Below are positions 41,927 to 53,777 of a stretch of 64,000 nucleotides of DNA, piece after piece. The position numbers and the translations under genes are program-made. Origin of the DNA: Chlorops oryzae (Eukaryota > Arthropoda > Insecta > Diptera > Chloropidae). A model generated the notes under the pieces. The model was not told the origin of the DNA, did not search any database, and saw nothing but the letters and a program-made list of their open reading frames with translations. Location: NCBI GenBank assembly GCA_020466095.1, contig CM035806.1, positions 118,632,421 to 118,696,420 of the forward strand, in the 5' to 3' direction. The number at the start of each line of letters is the position of its first letter. The first letter of the stretch is position 1.

Positions 41927-43305
41927 CAAGTATTACAGTATGAGAAACGAGCTAACAGGCAATTCACCAAAGCTAATAGGCAATTCACCAAAGGCAACAA
42001 CAACCACACGGCGTACCAGGCAATCCACCACGATGCCTCTTTGGGCATTGTTGTCGTCTCTAGAAATTGGGCACATACAAGCAGTTAGTTTTTTTAAGGG
42101 ATTTTTTTCATTTATAAACAGAGAAAATCAGATATTATAAAGATTTTTTAAAGAATGATTGTACCATTTTAAACTGTAGAATTTATTTTAACATTTATTT
42201 TTTCTTTTTAGTAATAGAAAAGTTCACGTACTACAAAAAATCGATTTCCGAGTTTTTGGTCTTGTTTAATTTAGACGTTAGTGTGGCATCCATGGACAAC
42301 AGATGGTGCCAAATGGAACGAGTCAATAGTGCAAATCGATGGTGAAAATAGTAACCGACTACAATTTGAACGTTCAGCTTTTAGAAATGAGACTTTCTGT
42401 CTGTCTGATTTTCAAAGGTATCCCTTCGTTCTAGGGTTTGTTATAAATTTCATAAATGCTGCTTCGAAACCAACATTTTTTTATATACTTAGTGGAATTA
42501 TTTAGTTGGACTTAGTTAAGGGCATAAAATGTAGATTCCAAATATAGAAAAGTGGCCGCGCCAAAAGGCGTTATTCGAAAATTGAATTTTACACCCAAAA
42601 TTCAGATGGCGCTTGAAACAAACATGGCATAAATACTTCTTTTTTAATAATTGACATCCTTTAAAAAAATTGACTAAAGTGGACGAATTTTAAGGGTACC
42701 TCCAGCACTAAGGTCAGCCTCAAAGATCGTCTGAGCTGCTGTTAAGTCAAAATCTTTCGAGATATTTGCATGAAATAAGGAATTTGAGCCTATATTTAGC
42801 CTCCGATTAAAAATTTAATAGCTGTTTATCTGAGTGAGGTATAATATGGCCAGGTTCTCTTTACTATAACACCCTTACTTTTTTCATTTTGAAACATGAA
42901 TTTTAAAAATATATAAATTCCTTTTATGTCGAATTATCTTGCTTTTTATTTGGTTTTATTATGTTTTAAGAACTCTTTTGAGTACTCGGTTCAGTATCGA
43001 TAAAAGCTTTGCGCTTAGAGTATTTGTGCATCGCTGACGAAGTCGTTCAATTTAAATGCAATATTGAATACTGATTTTCGGGGGTCGCAGATACTCAAAT
43101 GTACTTTAGAATGAAGGAGTATCTCTACTTTGTTGTTTGCAATTTCAATTTTACTTAAAAAGGGTCAAAATATAAAGTTACGGCATGTTTAAAAATCGCA
43201 AATTCTTCGACTTATTTTTGACAGTCAGCTGATTTTTACTCAACTTCACCACACCATTTGGAGCCATATAGCATTTTGACAGGCTTTCCCATACTGTAAT
43301 ACTTG
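41927..43305 (+). mobile_element. 1380-bp element, copy B (8-bp duplication GGCTGTTC)
   Basis: The ends are CAAGTATTACAGTATG and its inverse. Perfect duplications GGCTGTTC lie at 41919-41926 and 43306-43313. Same orientation as copy A. Confidence 0.93.
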
Positions 43306-43324
43306 GGCTGTTCGCTGTGGAACC

Positions 43325-44704
43325 CAAGTATTACAGTATGGGAAAGCCTGTCAAAATGCTATTTGGCTCTAAATGGTGTGGTGAAGTTGAGTAAAAATCA
43401 GCTGACTGTCAAAAATAAGTCGAAGAATTTGCGATTTTTAAACATGCCGTAACTTTAAATTTTGACCCATTTTAAGTAAAATTGAAGTTGCAAACAACAA
43501 AGTAGAGATGCTCCTTCATTTTAGAGTACATTTGAGTATCTGCGACCCCCGCAAATCAGTATTCAATATTGCATTTAAATTGAACGACTTCGTCAGCGAT
43601 GCACAAATACTCTAAGCGCAAAGCTTTTATCGATACTGAAGCGAGTACTCTAAAGAGTTCTTAAAACATAATAAAACCAAATAAAAAGCAAGATAATTCG
43701 ACATAAAAGGAATTTATATATTTTTAAAATTCATGTTTCAAAATGAAAAAAGTAAGGGTGTTATAGTAAAGCGAACCAGACCATAGTATACCCTACACAG
43801 ATAAACAGCTATATATTTTTTAATCGGAGGCTAAAACAAAGCTCAAATTCCTTATTTCACAAAAATGTGTCGCAATCTTGTGAATTTACACAATTCAGAT
43901 AATTTTTGAGGCAGACTCTAACGCTGGAGGTACCCCTAAAAATCGGCCGATTAAATCAACTTTTGTAGAGGATGTCAACGATTAAAAAAGAAGTATTTAT
44001 GCCGTGTTTGTTTCAACCGCCATCTGAATTTTGGGTGTAAAATTCAATTTTCGAATAACGCCTTTTGGCGCGGCCACTTTTCTATATTTGGAATCTACAT
44101 TTTATGCCCTTAACTAAGTCCAAATAAATAAATCCACTATGTATTTCAAAAAATTTTGGTTTTAGGCCAGCATTTAAAAATATTATAAAAAACCCTACAA
44201 CGAAGGGATATCTTTGAAAATCAGACAGACAGAAGGTCTCATTTCTAAAAGCTAAACGTTCAAATTGTAGTCGGTTACTATTTTCACCATCGATTTGCAC
44301 TATTGACTCGTTCCATTTGGCACCATCTGTTCTCCATGGATGCCACACTCACGTCTTAATTAAACAAGACCAAAAACTCGGAAATCAATTTTTTGTAGTA
44401 CGTGAATTTTTCTATTACTAAAAAGAAAAAATAAATGTTAAAATAAATTCTACAGTTTAAAATGGTACAATCATTCTTTAAAAAATCTTTATAATATCTG
44501 ATTTTCTCTGTTTATAAATGAAAAAAAAATCCCTTAAAAAAACTAACCGCTTGTACGTGCCCAATTTCTAGAGACGACAACAATGCCCAAAGAGGCATCG
44601 TGGTGGATTGCCTGGTATGCCGTGTAGTTGTTGTTGCCTTTGGTGAATTGCCTATTAGCTTTGTTGAATTGCCTATTAGCTCGTTTCTCATACTGTAATA
44701 CTTG
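43325..44704 (-). mobile_element. 1380-bp element, copy C, inverted (8-bp duplication GTGGAACC)
   Basis: Same family as copies A and B but in reverse orientation. Perfect duplications GTGGAACC lie at 43317-43324 and 44705-44712. The MWHPW… frame is at 44082-44348 on the minus strand. Confidence 0.93.
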
Positions 44705-44712
44705 GTGGAACC

Positions 44713-45086
44713 GAATGGTCGCATGTGCTCCGTGACAAATATTGTCCGATGAGAGATGTATGAGCGAGAGTATTTGATATACATATCGTCGTTCGTAAGC
44801 TATTGTTTTCTATACCGCAACATGGAAAAAAATGAGATAGGACTGGTTTTTAGGTAAACATTTTTCTAATATCTCTTATAGTTTTTGAAATATGAGACAT
44901 CGACTTTGTGCTATACAACACTCTAGTGACAAACTTCGTAACCTATTGTGTTCTATATGCAAGAAACCGTGCATATTGAACAAAAAACGAAGCAAAAACA
45001 CCGAATAAAAAATATTTTTTTATTTTGTTCCATATGCAAGACTAAATAATGTTCGTAGTAATTTGGATGTCTTTGCATTTTATTTT
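44713..45086. other. gene-free interval
   Basis: No supported feature. Confidence 0.4.
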
Positions 45087-45450
45087 TATACCCGAAACAC
45101 TCTGTGTCGAGGGTATATTTCTCCCGGGAGAGAAAATATGTAGATAAATCATGAGCGTCTCAAGGAGATTAAGCCATGTCCGTTAGGCCGTCCGTGTGTC
45201 TGTCTGTCTCACTGTCTGTATACAGTTTACGTATCGAAGGAGTTGAGCTATCTTGACGAAATTTGGTATGGAGATGCAAAGCAACATAAGTAATAATAAG
45301 TTCGAGAAACTTGCATTTTATGAGATATTTTGATGAAACTTGAAATTTTATATTATTTTAAGGCCATTTATATTATTTCCAAAAATTTGTAAAGTGGGCG
45401 TGGCAAAAGCGAGATTTTGGAAAAATGTTTCCTGAAAACATATCGTTTTT
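45087..45450 (-). repeat. GGGTATA-family dispersed repeat, minus orientation
   Basis: It begins TATACCCGAAACACTCTGTG, continues with a GTCTGTCTGTCTC-type microsatellite and the GTTGAGCTATCTTGACGAAAT block, the reverse of the 3' part of the copy at 46338. The inner limit is uncertain. Confidence 0.75.
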
Positions 45451-45718
45451 CATTTCTCACAATACTTTTTTACATTTTGTTCTATATGCTGTAAAACAAG
45501 GAGAGCTTCGTAAATAGGTGCATATAGAACAAAGCATTTTTTTATAAACGCTTCATGCTGGTAGAAGCGTTTCGAAAATCCGAAATTTTTTTTACAGAAA
45601 AAACCACAAACCCTTCAACTTTCTTTGGTAAAAAGGTCGCGAGAATTTTTTCGGTTCAGTTTTTTGTAATTAACAACTAAACTTTAAATGTGCGCAATAA
45701 TCAGCTCAATATAAGCAT

Positions 45719-45948
45719 CCCAGCCGGAAACGTCCCAGTGAAACAATCAATGATTTCAGCATGACATAGAGCCGCGACTCCTCCTGATTATACGACAACT
45801 TTCTAATGAAATTAACACACAAGCGGCATTGGCCGTCATAAGAGTAAATATCACGAATTGGTAATTGAGAAGTACTACAATTTTCCTCTTGATATCCTTG
45901 GTGAAAAAATTAGTGAATTGGTCCTTTATGAGAAAATTTCCGGCTGGG
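45719..45948. mobile_element. 230-bp MITE with CCCAGCCGGAAA ends
   Basis: CCCAGCCGGAAA at the left end and TTTCCGGCTGGG at the right end. No coding capacity; target duplication unclear. Confidence 0.65.
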
Positions 45949-46337
45949 TAAGGGACTCTTGACATACAGTTTGTATGTATATATAATATGTTTTCTTACT
46001 TCATTTATATGAATGCACGACAAGCAGTGTGGCCACTTCTACCGCATATGGGGTAGATCTACCGCATATTTTATAAAATTTGACATTCTACCTATTCTAC
46101 CGCACGAGGCCCAAAATCTACCTACATCTCGGCAGTACAAATCAAATAATTGTACAAGGAAATATTAAAATTTTACGTCAACACTATTAGGGACCTTAAC
46201 TTCAACAAATATTTTTCAACGATTTGAAAATTAGAGGACTTAATTGGCGTCAATTTTAGTTGCAATTTCAAGATGAAATGAATGAAATACGAATAGTCAA
46301 TTCTGGCAGCGCTCTTATCTGCCATCAAATTGAGTTT

Positions 46338-47205
46338 AAACAAGTAAGGGTGTATAGTCAGGCGAGCCTGACAATAGAATACCCGACACAGACACATAAT
46401 TTTTAATATCAACAGGTGTTTAAGGGCATAAGGAGCCCCATATACCGACTTTTGTTAAATTTATATATGAAAACCGCCCTTTTGCCACGCCCAATTTTCA
46501 AATTTTTTTGGAATTCTAATCGGTCCCTTATATATACGCTCAAATTCTAAGTTTCATTGAAATATTTCGAAAAATTCCGCTTTTGAGGCATTTTTGGGAT
46601 TTTTGTGACAGACCCTAGTACTAGAGGTACCCGTAATAATGGTTCGATCGAAAAAAATTTTGGGGAGGATGCTTGTGGCTACATATGAGGCATAAGTGCC
46701 AAATTTCGTTCAAGTCCCATTTGAATTTCGGGTGTAGGAGGGAATTTTCAAAAAACGCCCTTCTGCCACGCCCACTTTTCCAATTTTTTGAAATCGTATT
46801 ACTTGCCTTTAAACATGTTCAAATATCAAATTTCATCAAAATATCTTGAAGGACTTCGATTTTAGAGCAGTTTTTGTGATTTTCCTAACAGACCCTAGTA
46901 CTGGAGGTACCCCTAAAAATGGTCCGATCGGCTCCATTCTCGAACTTGTTCTTACTCATGTCCCCGTTAGCACGCATACCAAATTTCTTCAAGATAGCTC
47001 AACTCCTTCGATAAGATAACTGTATACAAACAGACAGACAGACGGACAGACAGACAGACAGACAGACGGACATGTCTAAATCGAATCTCCTGGTGACGCT
47101 GATCATTTCTATATACATTTTGTATAGTCTATCTCGACTGGTTCTGGGTGTTACACACAACCCAACAAACGCAATATACCCTCGACACAGAGTGTGTCGG
47201 GTATA
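46338..47205 (+). repeat. GGGTATA-family dispersed repeat, plus orientation
   Basis: It starts AAACAAGTAAGGGTGTATAG, contains TTTTGCCACGCCCA blocks twice, two AGACCCTAGTACT..AGGTACC blocks, and a GACGGACAGACAGAC microsatellite (about 47030-47070). It ends CGACACAGAGTGTGTCGGGTATA. Relatives lie at 45087, 53138, 61391 and 63733. Confidence 0.8.
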
Positions 47206-48550
47206 AAAATAACAGCGGCAGCGTAATATGACTTCCAGACTGTCAACTTAAAATCTGAATTTAGCTCCTTAAGTTGAATTTATCAAAAACACTTTCAGAC
47301 TGTCCGTTTCTGAATTTACGACTTCAAACAGCTGTTTTTTGTTTTGGATTGATTTTCGAACATATTTTCACAGTCTGGAGCATTTGTTTTATTCAAAAGC
47401 TGTAAAATGAAAAATTTTAAGCAGATTTTGAAAAAATTGCAAAAATTCGAAGGTGTTATAATTAGCATTAGTAATATAGGGGATAAGAATTCGAAGACAA
47501 GATACACAAAATCCATGCAATGTCTTTTAAAATTTTTTAGAAAAAAGAGACAGACTTTTTAGGGAAATGCACTTGTTGTTTTTTTTTTAGTATATTAATA
47601 TAATTAATAAAAGGTTTGCGAATAAAGTCGTATGTTTTTCAAAAAAATAATATGAAATTCATCGGATGATGTTTAGCTTGGTCATAAAGCTTAGAAATCA
47701 TTTTTACTTAATACGAACAAATAAGGCTTCGAAATTAATGTCATCATTTAATGTGGTAGAAATGATGCATAATATTTCGCCGTAGATATAGCACTAATTT
47801 TGTAACGTCATCAAGATTGATGTAAATTTTTTTATTTTTCTTTCTAAAATGTATAATCTTTTTAACGGTCGAACGATAATGGGGCTACGACTATAAAATA
47901 TTGACAAAATTCTGCAAAACCTTTCTTAGCGGATATTTAAAAACGCGAGCTAACTTTCAAATTTTACGCATATATTGAGATTCAGCGAAACAAATATACA
48001 TAAAAATTGGTTTCAAGTCAAAGGCATTTTATTGTTGAGCAGTGTTATGTATCGAGCAATTTTAGTTATGATATCACTGAATATTTCATATCAACCACAG
48101 AAGTGGTGGAATTCAAACTTTTTGAGAATCGGTCATATTCGACGCATGAGTACTCTGCTTTAGCGTTCCTCAATAATATGAACAAAATTTTATCTAATTT
48201 TTTTTTGATTTTATAAAAATAACATATTTTGCTGAAAAATAAAATGATTTCTTATGAAAATCCATTGAATAACACTTATATATAGCTGATTTTTAACAGA
48301 AATTTTAGTTCATGTTACAAGATTTTAAAATATTTGTTAGACCGGAACCGAAATTTTCAGGGGGCGTGCTACGTTTTTGATTTTTCCATAAGAATGCATG
48401 CACAGGGGGCCTACTTCAATTCAACACACACGTTTTTTGCCAAGTGCGATCTATAGTACTATATGATAATTAGCCTGCTAACATCAATTTTGAACAACAT
48501 TCAATATGCTGCAATTCTATCCAGCAGTCAAAACACGCTTTTGAATATTA

Positions 48551-48764
48551 CCCAGCAAGCAATGTAAGCGCTTTCGGCTACTCTTTTCGGTCAGAGATAA
48601 TATTGCTTTCACCCTCCTAATGAAGCTTTGTCTGAGCCCGTACTTAAAGAGGATTTCCGGATGCTCCGAAAACGCTCCATTTTATGTTTTTACTCATAAA
48701 ACGCTCTTACATTTGGCTCTTTTCAGACGTATAATTCGGAGCACTCCGAAATTTGCTTGCTGGG
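48551..48764. mobile_element. 214-bp MITE with CCCAGCAAGCAA ends
   Basis: CCCAGCAAGCAA and TTGCTTGCTGGG ends flanked by TA. Interior CTCCGAAA/TTTCGGAG-type motifs recur. Non-coding. Confidence 0.75.
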
Positions 48765-49320
48765 TAATTTCAAATCAAAATACAAACAGCTGACTTCAAA
48801 GTTCAAGGTTGAAAAAAAGGGAGTAAAAGGTAAGGGTTGCAGCAACGAATGCCTAAACTCATGAGTTTATTTCTGAGTTTAAAGACCCTAAACTCAGTTT
48901 AAACTCGCTACTAAAGTCTACTTAAGGTACTAAATTCAGTTTAACGCAATAGTCTGGAAACCATATAACGTTCTTTAATTTCTTTTGAATTGAAACTTTT
49001 GAAGCAAGTTCTCTTCGGCGGCGAAACTATTTTAAAATGGACAAGTTCATAAAAAGGTAAATTAATATCAACATTGGTTTATAAGTGTGCGTCATTTTTA
49101 TAATTACCCTGCAGTAATGAAGAGGTCAATTTGCCAAACAGGAGTACTCTGAGGTTACTCGAAATATGACTAGTCAAAATGTACAGTATTTTATGTATCT
49201 ACGGAGATCTACGGGGGGTGAGTTTCAGGATTTCCTTACGCTTTGTGCTTCGATTGCGAAGTAGAAAAGAAATTGTTATTGTCTGCTTTAAGTTCGCATT
49301 CTGATCGTTGCGCCACCGAA

Positions 49321-49392
49321 AGGTAGTTAGCTGGACGGTTAAGACTATCGCTCAGCGACCTCATGGGTTGGGGTTCGATCCCTGGCTCGGGT
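49321..49392 (+). tRNA. tRNA-like module (pseudogene), T3
   Basis: Box A TAGCTGGACGG (49328-49338) and a perfect box B GGTTCGATCCC (49372-49382). No closing acceptor stem was found, so a working tRNA is unlikely. Confidence 0.6.
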
Positions 49393-49647
49393 GAGAATAA
49401 TTTTTTTTTTATTACCAAGTTTTTTTTTATGTTTATATTTTAATTTATTTTATTTAATAGTTAATTTTGAAATAAAAAAATGTTTCGCTAAATTTTTAAG
49501 TATTTTTTTTTTCTATTTTATCTTGTTTTTATATGTATTTATTTTTCAATTAAAAAATTTTTTTAGTAAAAATTCTACTCGTGCGTTCCACAAAAACTTC
49601 AGCAACCAAAAACTCAAATGAGCGTTTTGATTAATACATAAAATTTG

Positions 49648-49720
49648 CTTGTTTAGCGTAATGGTTAAGACGCTGACTTACCAACCCAGAGATCAGCGGT
49701 TCGAGGCTCGGTCAAGGCGA
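49648..49720 (+). tRNA. tRNA-like module (pseudogene), T4
   Basis: Box A TAGCGTAATGG (49654-49664) and box B-like GGTTCGAGGCT (49698-49708). Very similar to T1 at 22195-22270, including AGCGTAATGGTTAAGACG and the GGCGAGAAAA tail. T3 and T4 box A starts are 326 bp apart. Confidence 0.6.
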
Positions 49721-49964
49721 GAAAATTAAAAAAGTAGTGAAAAAGAAAAGATTTAAAAAAGCAAAAGAGAAAAAAAATACAAAACAAAGAGGAGAAAATA
49801 ATTTTTTTTTCATTAAATGTTAAAAAAAAGACAGTTCAAAGCATTGGTTGGCAAATTAAGAGGGAGTAGTCCTGGTATTTTTGTGACTAGTTGGGGAGTA
49901 GTTGGAGAGTAGTTGGAATTACTGCAGGGTAATTTGCGAGAATCTCAACCTTGAGCGCCGTTAA

Positions 49965-50995
49965 CCCAACAAGCACAATAGCGCGATTCGACCAGCAGTA
50001 AGTCGAATCGACCTATTTAGGTTGAAATTACCCTATTCCTGATCTATTTTCCGGCCTTAAATATGACCTAACTTTAAAGTCCGTTTCGAAGGTCCAAATT
50101 ACCTTTATTCGACCTATTTCATGACTTCAAAGTCGTTTCGACTAACAAGTCGATTTTTGGTCGAAAAGAGGTAAAAATGCCCTATTTTGTGACTTAATAT
50201 TTACTTAACTTTGACTTCCAAATTAGGTAATTTTTCAAACCTTCGACTTTAAAGTCCGTTTGACTTATAGGGCGAAAATACCTAATTAGGGAATTTCGAC
50301 TTATAGGTCGAGGCATCAAAGTCGATTTTACCTATTTGGTCAGAAAAATAGGTAATTTCGACTTTGTGGTCGAATTTTATGCTTCGCCATCTTTGTTCGC
50401 ACTACAGCTTCGTTTCAGCCAGCTTTTTGTATGGGAAAATATTTTTAATGAAGAAAATTTTATTTTATCTTTCTTCATTGAAAAGGCCCGTGAAAAAATA
50501 AGAGATAGAAAGAACGCTTTTACCATAAATCTTGCCTGGCATACGTGTTTCGTTTTTTGCAATCAAAAAATATGTTTCCATAAAGTCTCTATTTTGTTTG
50601 TATTTTATTTAGTAGAAAATATTTCGTTGAAAATATTTTATTCATTTTACGATAAGTTCATGTGAATAAGTACGAAATAATCGATGCATATGTCGCTCTC
50701 TTTGTCTCTCGCAAATTTCGATTTCCTCATAAGTCCAATTAGGTCGAGAATTGGTCATTTCGACGTCGTACGGAGTTCTTTTCGACTAATATTTGGTAAA
50801 ACGGACTTCTTTTCGCCCTGACTTTGAAGTCGAAATGCCCTATTGTGCCCTATTATTACTTCCAATCGACTTCCATTTTATTCCCCACTTACGTCGAATC
50901 GACGTAATTTCGACCTAATTAGGTCAAGTCGGAAAGTCTTTCTTACCTAAAAAGAGGTCGAACGGACCTCTTTTCGACCTATTTTGTTAGTTGGG
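49965..50995. mobile_element. CCCAACAAGCA element with AGGTCGAAT arrays
   Basis: The ends are CCCAACAAGCACAATAG and, inverted, CCCAACTAACAAAATAG. The interior is dense in motifs such as GTCGAAT, GGTCGAAA and ACCTAATTAGG along both flanks (50000-50370, 50730-50985). No transposase is seen. No clear target duplication. Confidence 0.75.
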
Positions 50996-51330
50996 AATGC
51001 TTCGGATAGAAGAGATTTTAGTTTTGTTTGATTTTTAAAAAACAAGAAAATGTTTGTATTGCTTTTAAGTTTTTAATATATTATTGTTATATAGTATTAA
51101 AACAAATAATTTCTTTGGATAAAAAATCTACCGCATTTTGCTGAAATCTACCTACATTTTTTGAGAATTTTACCGCATTAAAAAAAAAATAGTGGACACA
51201 CTGACGACAAGTCTTTAAAATCTCTTCGTTTGGACGTCGTGTTTTTGACGAGCATGCGAATCGGGAGAGCATGTGCAAGCAGATAGAGAGAGCATCGCAT
51301 TACGCTCTCACAAAAGCCAATGAAAAACGT

Positions 51331-51578
51331 CTAGGCCATGATACAACAAAACAAGATAGCGCCACTTGAGAGAGGAAACGTCACAAACTCAAAATCGCGA
51401 TTCGTTGTTGTTGTTTCCCATGTTAAACCAGCTTTTTACTTTTTTGAATAGCATGGGAAACAACAACAATTTCTCGCTCAGTGACGTCACAAACTCAATT
51501 TTCGGCTCTCAAAGAGAGCCTCAAAATAGCGGTACTGAAGTGGCGCTATCTTGTTTTCTTGTATCATGGTCTAGGCAA
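51331..51578. mobile_element. 248-bp inverted-repeat element with an inner hairpin
   Basis: About 40-bp arms, CTAGGCCATGATACAA… and …TTGTATCATGGTCTAG, run inward to AAGATAGCGCCACT. A second hairpin (TTGTTGTTGTTTCCCATG … CATGGGAAACAACAACAA) sits in the middle. If CTAG is the target duplication, the element is slightly shorter. Confidence 0.7.
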
Positions 51579-51843
51579 ATCTCTTGCTTTTCGATTTCTC
51601 TGGCTTCTGTGGACATTTTTTTGTTCGTCGTTACACATCTTGATAGTTATAAGATCTTTGGTAGGACCGTAAAATGTTTTTTATTTTTATTGTACAAATA
51701 TCTATATATATGTCTCTTTTGAAATCGCAAAGTACTGAGTTTTCGATGTTTGCGTAGAAAAACGACCGACAGTAGGCGAAAAAATCCCACTTTTGGTCAC
51801 TTTAGAGCCGGACATAATCTCTTAAATTTTTATTTTCATCGTA

Positions 51844-52183
51844 CACTGAAAAAATTATAGTACCATGTGCTATATTTTGTTAGCTAAATGCTATAAACAT
51901 AGCAGAAAATGGGATAGTAGATTTTTGTTACTGCATCTGCTATATTTTATACGAAACTTTAATAGCTGCTATTGCTATAATTGAATATAACCCGTGCTAC
52001 ACCAATAGCAGTTTACGCTGCAATTCCTCATTGCACTGCTTAACAAATTTGGAATTTATAAAAAGCAAATGAATATTTGTACAATTTTCCTGTAGATCTC
52101 GGCCTCCTAACAAGAAAATTTTTTTTTTTAATTTTTCTATGGAAGAGTTTTTGAGAAAAAAATTTTTGAAATTTTTTTCAGTG
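51844..52183. mobile_element. MITE with CACTGAAAAAAT ends and TGCTATA motifs
   Basis: CACTGAAAAAAT at the left and ATTTTTTTCAGTG at the right. TGCTATA/TATAGCA-type motifs recur at least six times between 51868 and 52010. A target duplication is not clear. Confidence 0.5.
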
Positions 52184-53137
52184 CATTTCGTAGGTGCACT
52201 TGCTATTTCAAGCATATCTCGGGCCCCGATCTACCGATTTTAATATATAAAAATAATGGATTTCTTTTTACTACACCTAATATATATTTTTTTAATTATA
52301 GATAATTAAGCTCCCTCCAACTTTTACAAACAAAGTTTGTGATTTGCATGAGTAGTTTTAGTGCTAGAGGTGCAATTATACAAGAAAATTGTGTTTTTTT
52401 CTAAAAAATTAAAATAAATTGTTCATATAAATACCTGTAAAAAAAAAAAATCGAAGTGGCAAACCCATTTTCAAATTTTTTACGTATAGTTAAGTATTTC
52501 TTCTAAAAAATAAGCCCTGTTTGGCTCAAATCGGTGAAAAATTAACGGAGCTATGATTTTTTTGCCAAAACACTAAAAAATCGATATGTCACAATTTTTG
52601 CTTTGTTCACAAAACTTATCCATATGAGCCGAAATTATTTTATGAAGGTGCAATTGAGTAAATTTTCACACATTATTTTGAAAAAAAAAAAATAAAAACA
52701 GTCTTCATTTGGGATTATTTGACTACCGGTCTTAGATACACCGATGCAGCCCACTTTAAGACAACATGAACTACCAAATTGGTACAACTCCTGTAAAACA
52801 TTTGTGAAATAAGCTCTAATGCAAAAGTGTTAAAGAAATAAACATTTATTTCAAAAATTATTTTTATATAATTTAAAAAAATTGCTTGCTTCCGCTTTGT
52901 CTTTTATATTTACTACCATCATTTTCACGCGCAAGGGACCACACGTAATCACCCGAATCGTTATCTCACGAACTGAATTTTTATTTCGTTCGCTTTTCGA
53001 TCGCGAAAAATATTTTTGGTTCGTGACCGGAATCGGAAAGCAAACGAACTGAAAAAAAAAAATCGTGAGCGATTTTAATCGGAATTATTCGGTTCTTTTT
53101 CGTCCTCCACAGTATTTATGCAATTTTGTATTTTTAT
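52184..53137. other. gene-free interval
   Basis: AT-rich with A tracts; no supported feature. Confidence 0.4.
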
Positions 53138-53461
53138 ACCCGACACACTCTGTCTCGTACAAACGAAATTCAAATGGGACTTGAACGAAATTTGGCACTT
53201 ATGCTTCCTTTGTAGCCTTAAACATCCTTCCAAAAAATTTCCTTAATCGGTCCATTTTTAAGGGTACTTCCAGTACTAGGGTCTGTCACAAAAATCGCAA
53301 AACTGCCTTAAAATCGGACTTTTTCGAAATATTTAAATGAAACTTTAAATTGGAGCGTATATTTAAGCCTCCGATTATAGTTCAACAAAAAATGGAAAAG
53401 TGGGCGTGGCAAAGGGGCAGTTTTCATAAAGAAATCTATCAAAAGTCGGTATATGGGGCCC
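53138..53461 (-). repeat. GGGTATA-family repeat fragment
   Basis: It starts TATACCCGACACACTCTG and carries the GTACTTCCAGTACTAGGGTCTG and AAGTGGGCGTGGCAAA blocks of the family, in minus orientation. Confidence 0.8.
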
Positions 53462-53777
53462 CCCAATAAGCACAACGAGTTCGAATCGAATTCGAATCGA
53501 ATTCGTTTGGACGTGCAAACCCTTCGCGGCGAGTGTTCGCGGCGAGCTCGAATCGAATTCGAATTCGTGAGGGAGTCACCTTTTTACGCGATTCATATTT
53601 TTATCGCATTTTTTATCGTTTACGAATCGCGCGCGCTTCGTATTTTACTATCGTTTTGCTATCGCGGTTTATTTGAATTTTTTATCGTATTGGATTCGCC
53701 TTTTTGTCGAATTTTCTATCATATTCGATTAGCAAAAAAAAATCATTAATTCTTATATTTAATGTAAAATTCAAATA
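53462..53777. mobile_element. truncated CCCAATAAGCA element with GAATCGAATTC motifs
   Basis: The left end CCCAATAAGCACAACGAG is followed by TTCGAATCGAATTCG repeats, as in the complete relative at 55313. No matching right end is found; the mariner copy 3 follows. Confidence 0.65.

Larger units (their letters stand above)
41927..44704. repeat. 2.8-kb palindrome from two inverted elements
   Basis: Copies B and C form arms of 1379 and 1380 bp separated by 19 bp. Each arm has its own target duplication, so the palindrome arose by two insertions. Confidence 0.93.
49107..49929. mobile_element. TA-flanked element carrying two tRNA-like modules
   Basis: The ends are CCCTGCAGTAAT and ATTACTGCAGGG, flanked by TA. 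GAGTAGTTGG-type motifs are repeated near the right end. Two plus-strand tRNA-like modules lie at 49321-49392 and 49648-49720 with AT-rich spacers. Confidence 0.8.
46025..51203. mobile_element. hAT-type element with CTACCG/CTACCT motifs, swollen by nested elements
   Basis: The ends are CAGTGTGGCCACT and AGTGGACACACTG, flanked by perfect 8-bp ACGACAAG duplications (46017-46024, 51204-51211). CAGTG ends fit the hAT consensus. TCTACCGCA/TCTACCTAC motifs cluster near both ends. Of 5179 bp, roughly 3 kb is nested: 46338-47205, 48551-48764, 49107-49929 and 49965-50995. No transposase remnant was recognised. Confidence 0.85.
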
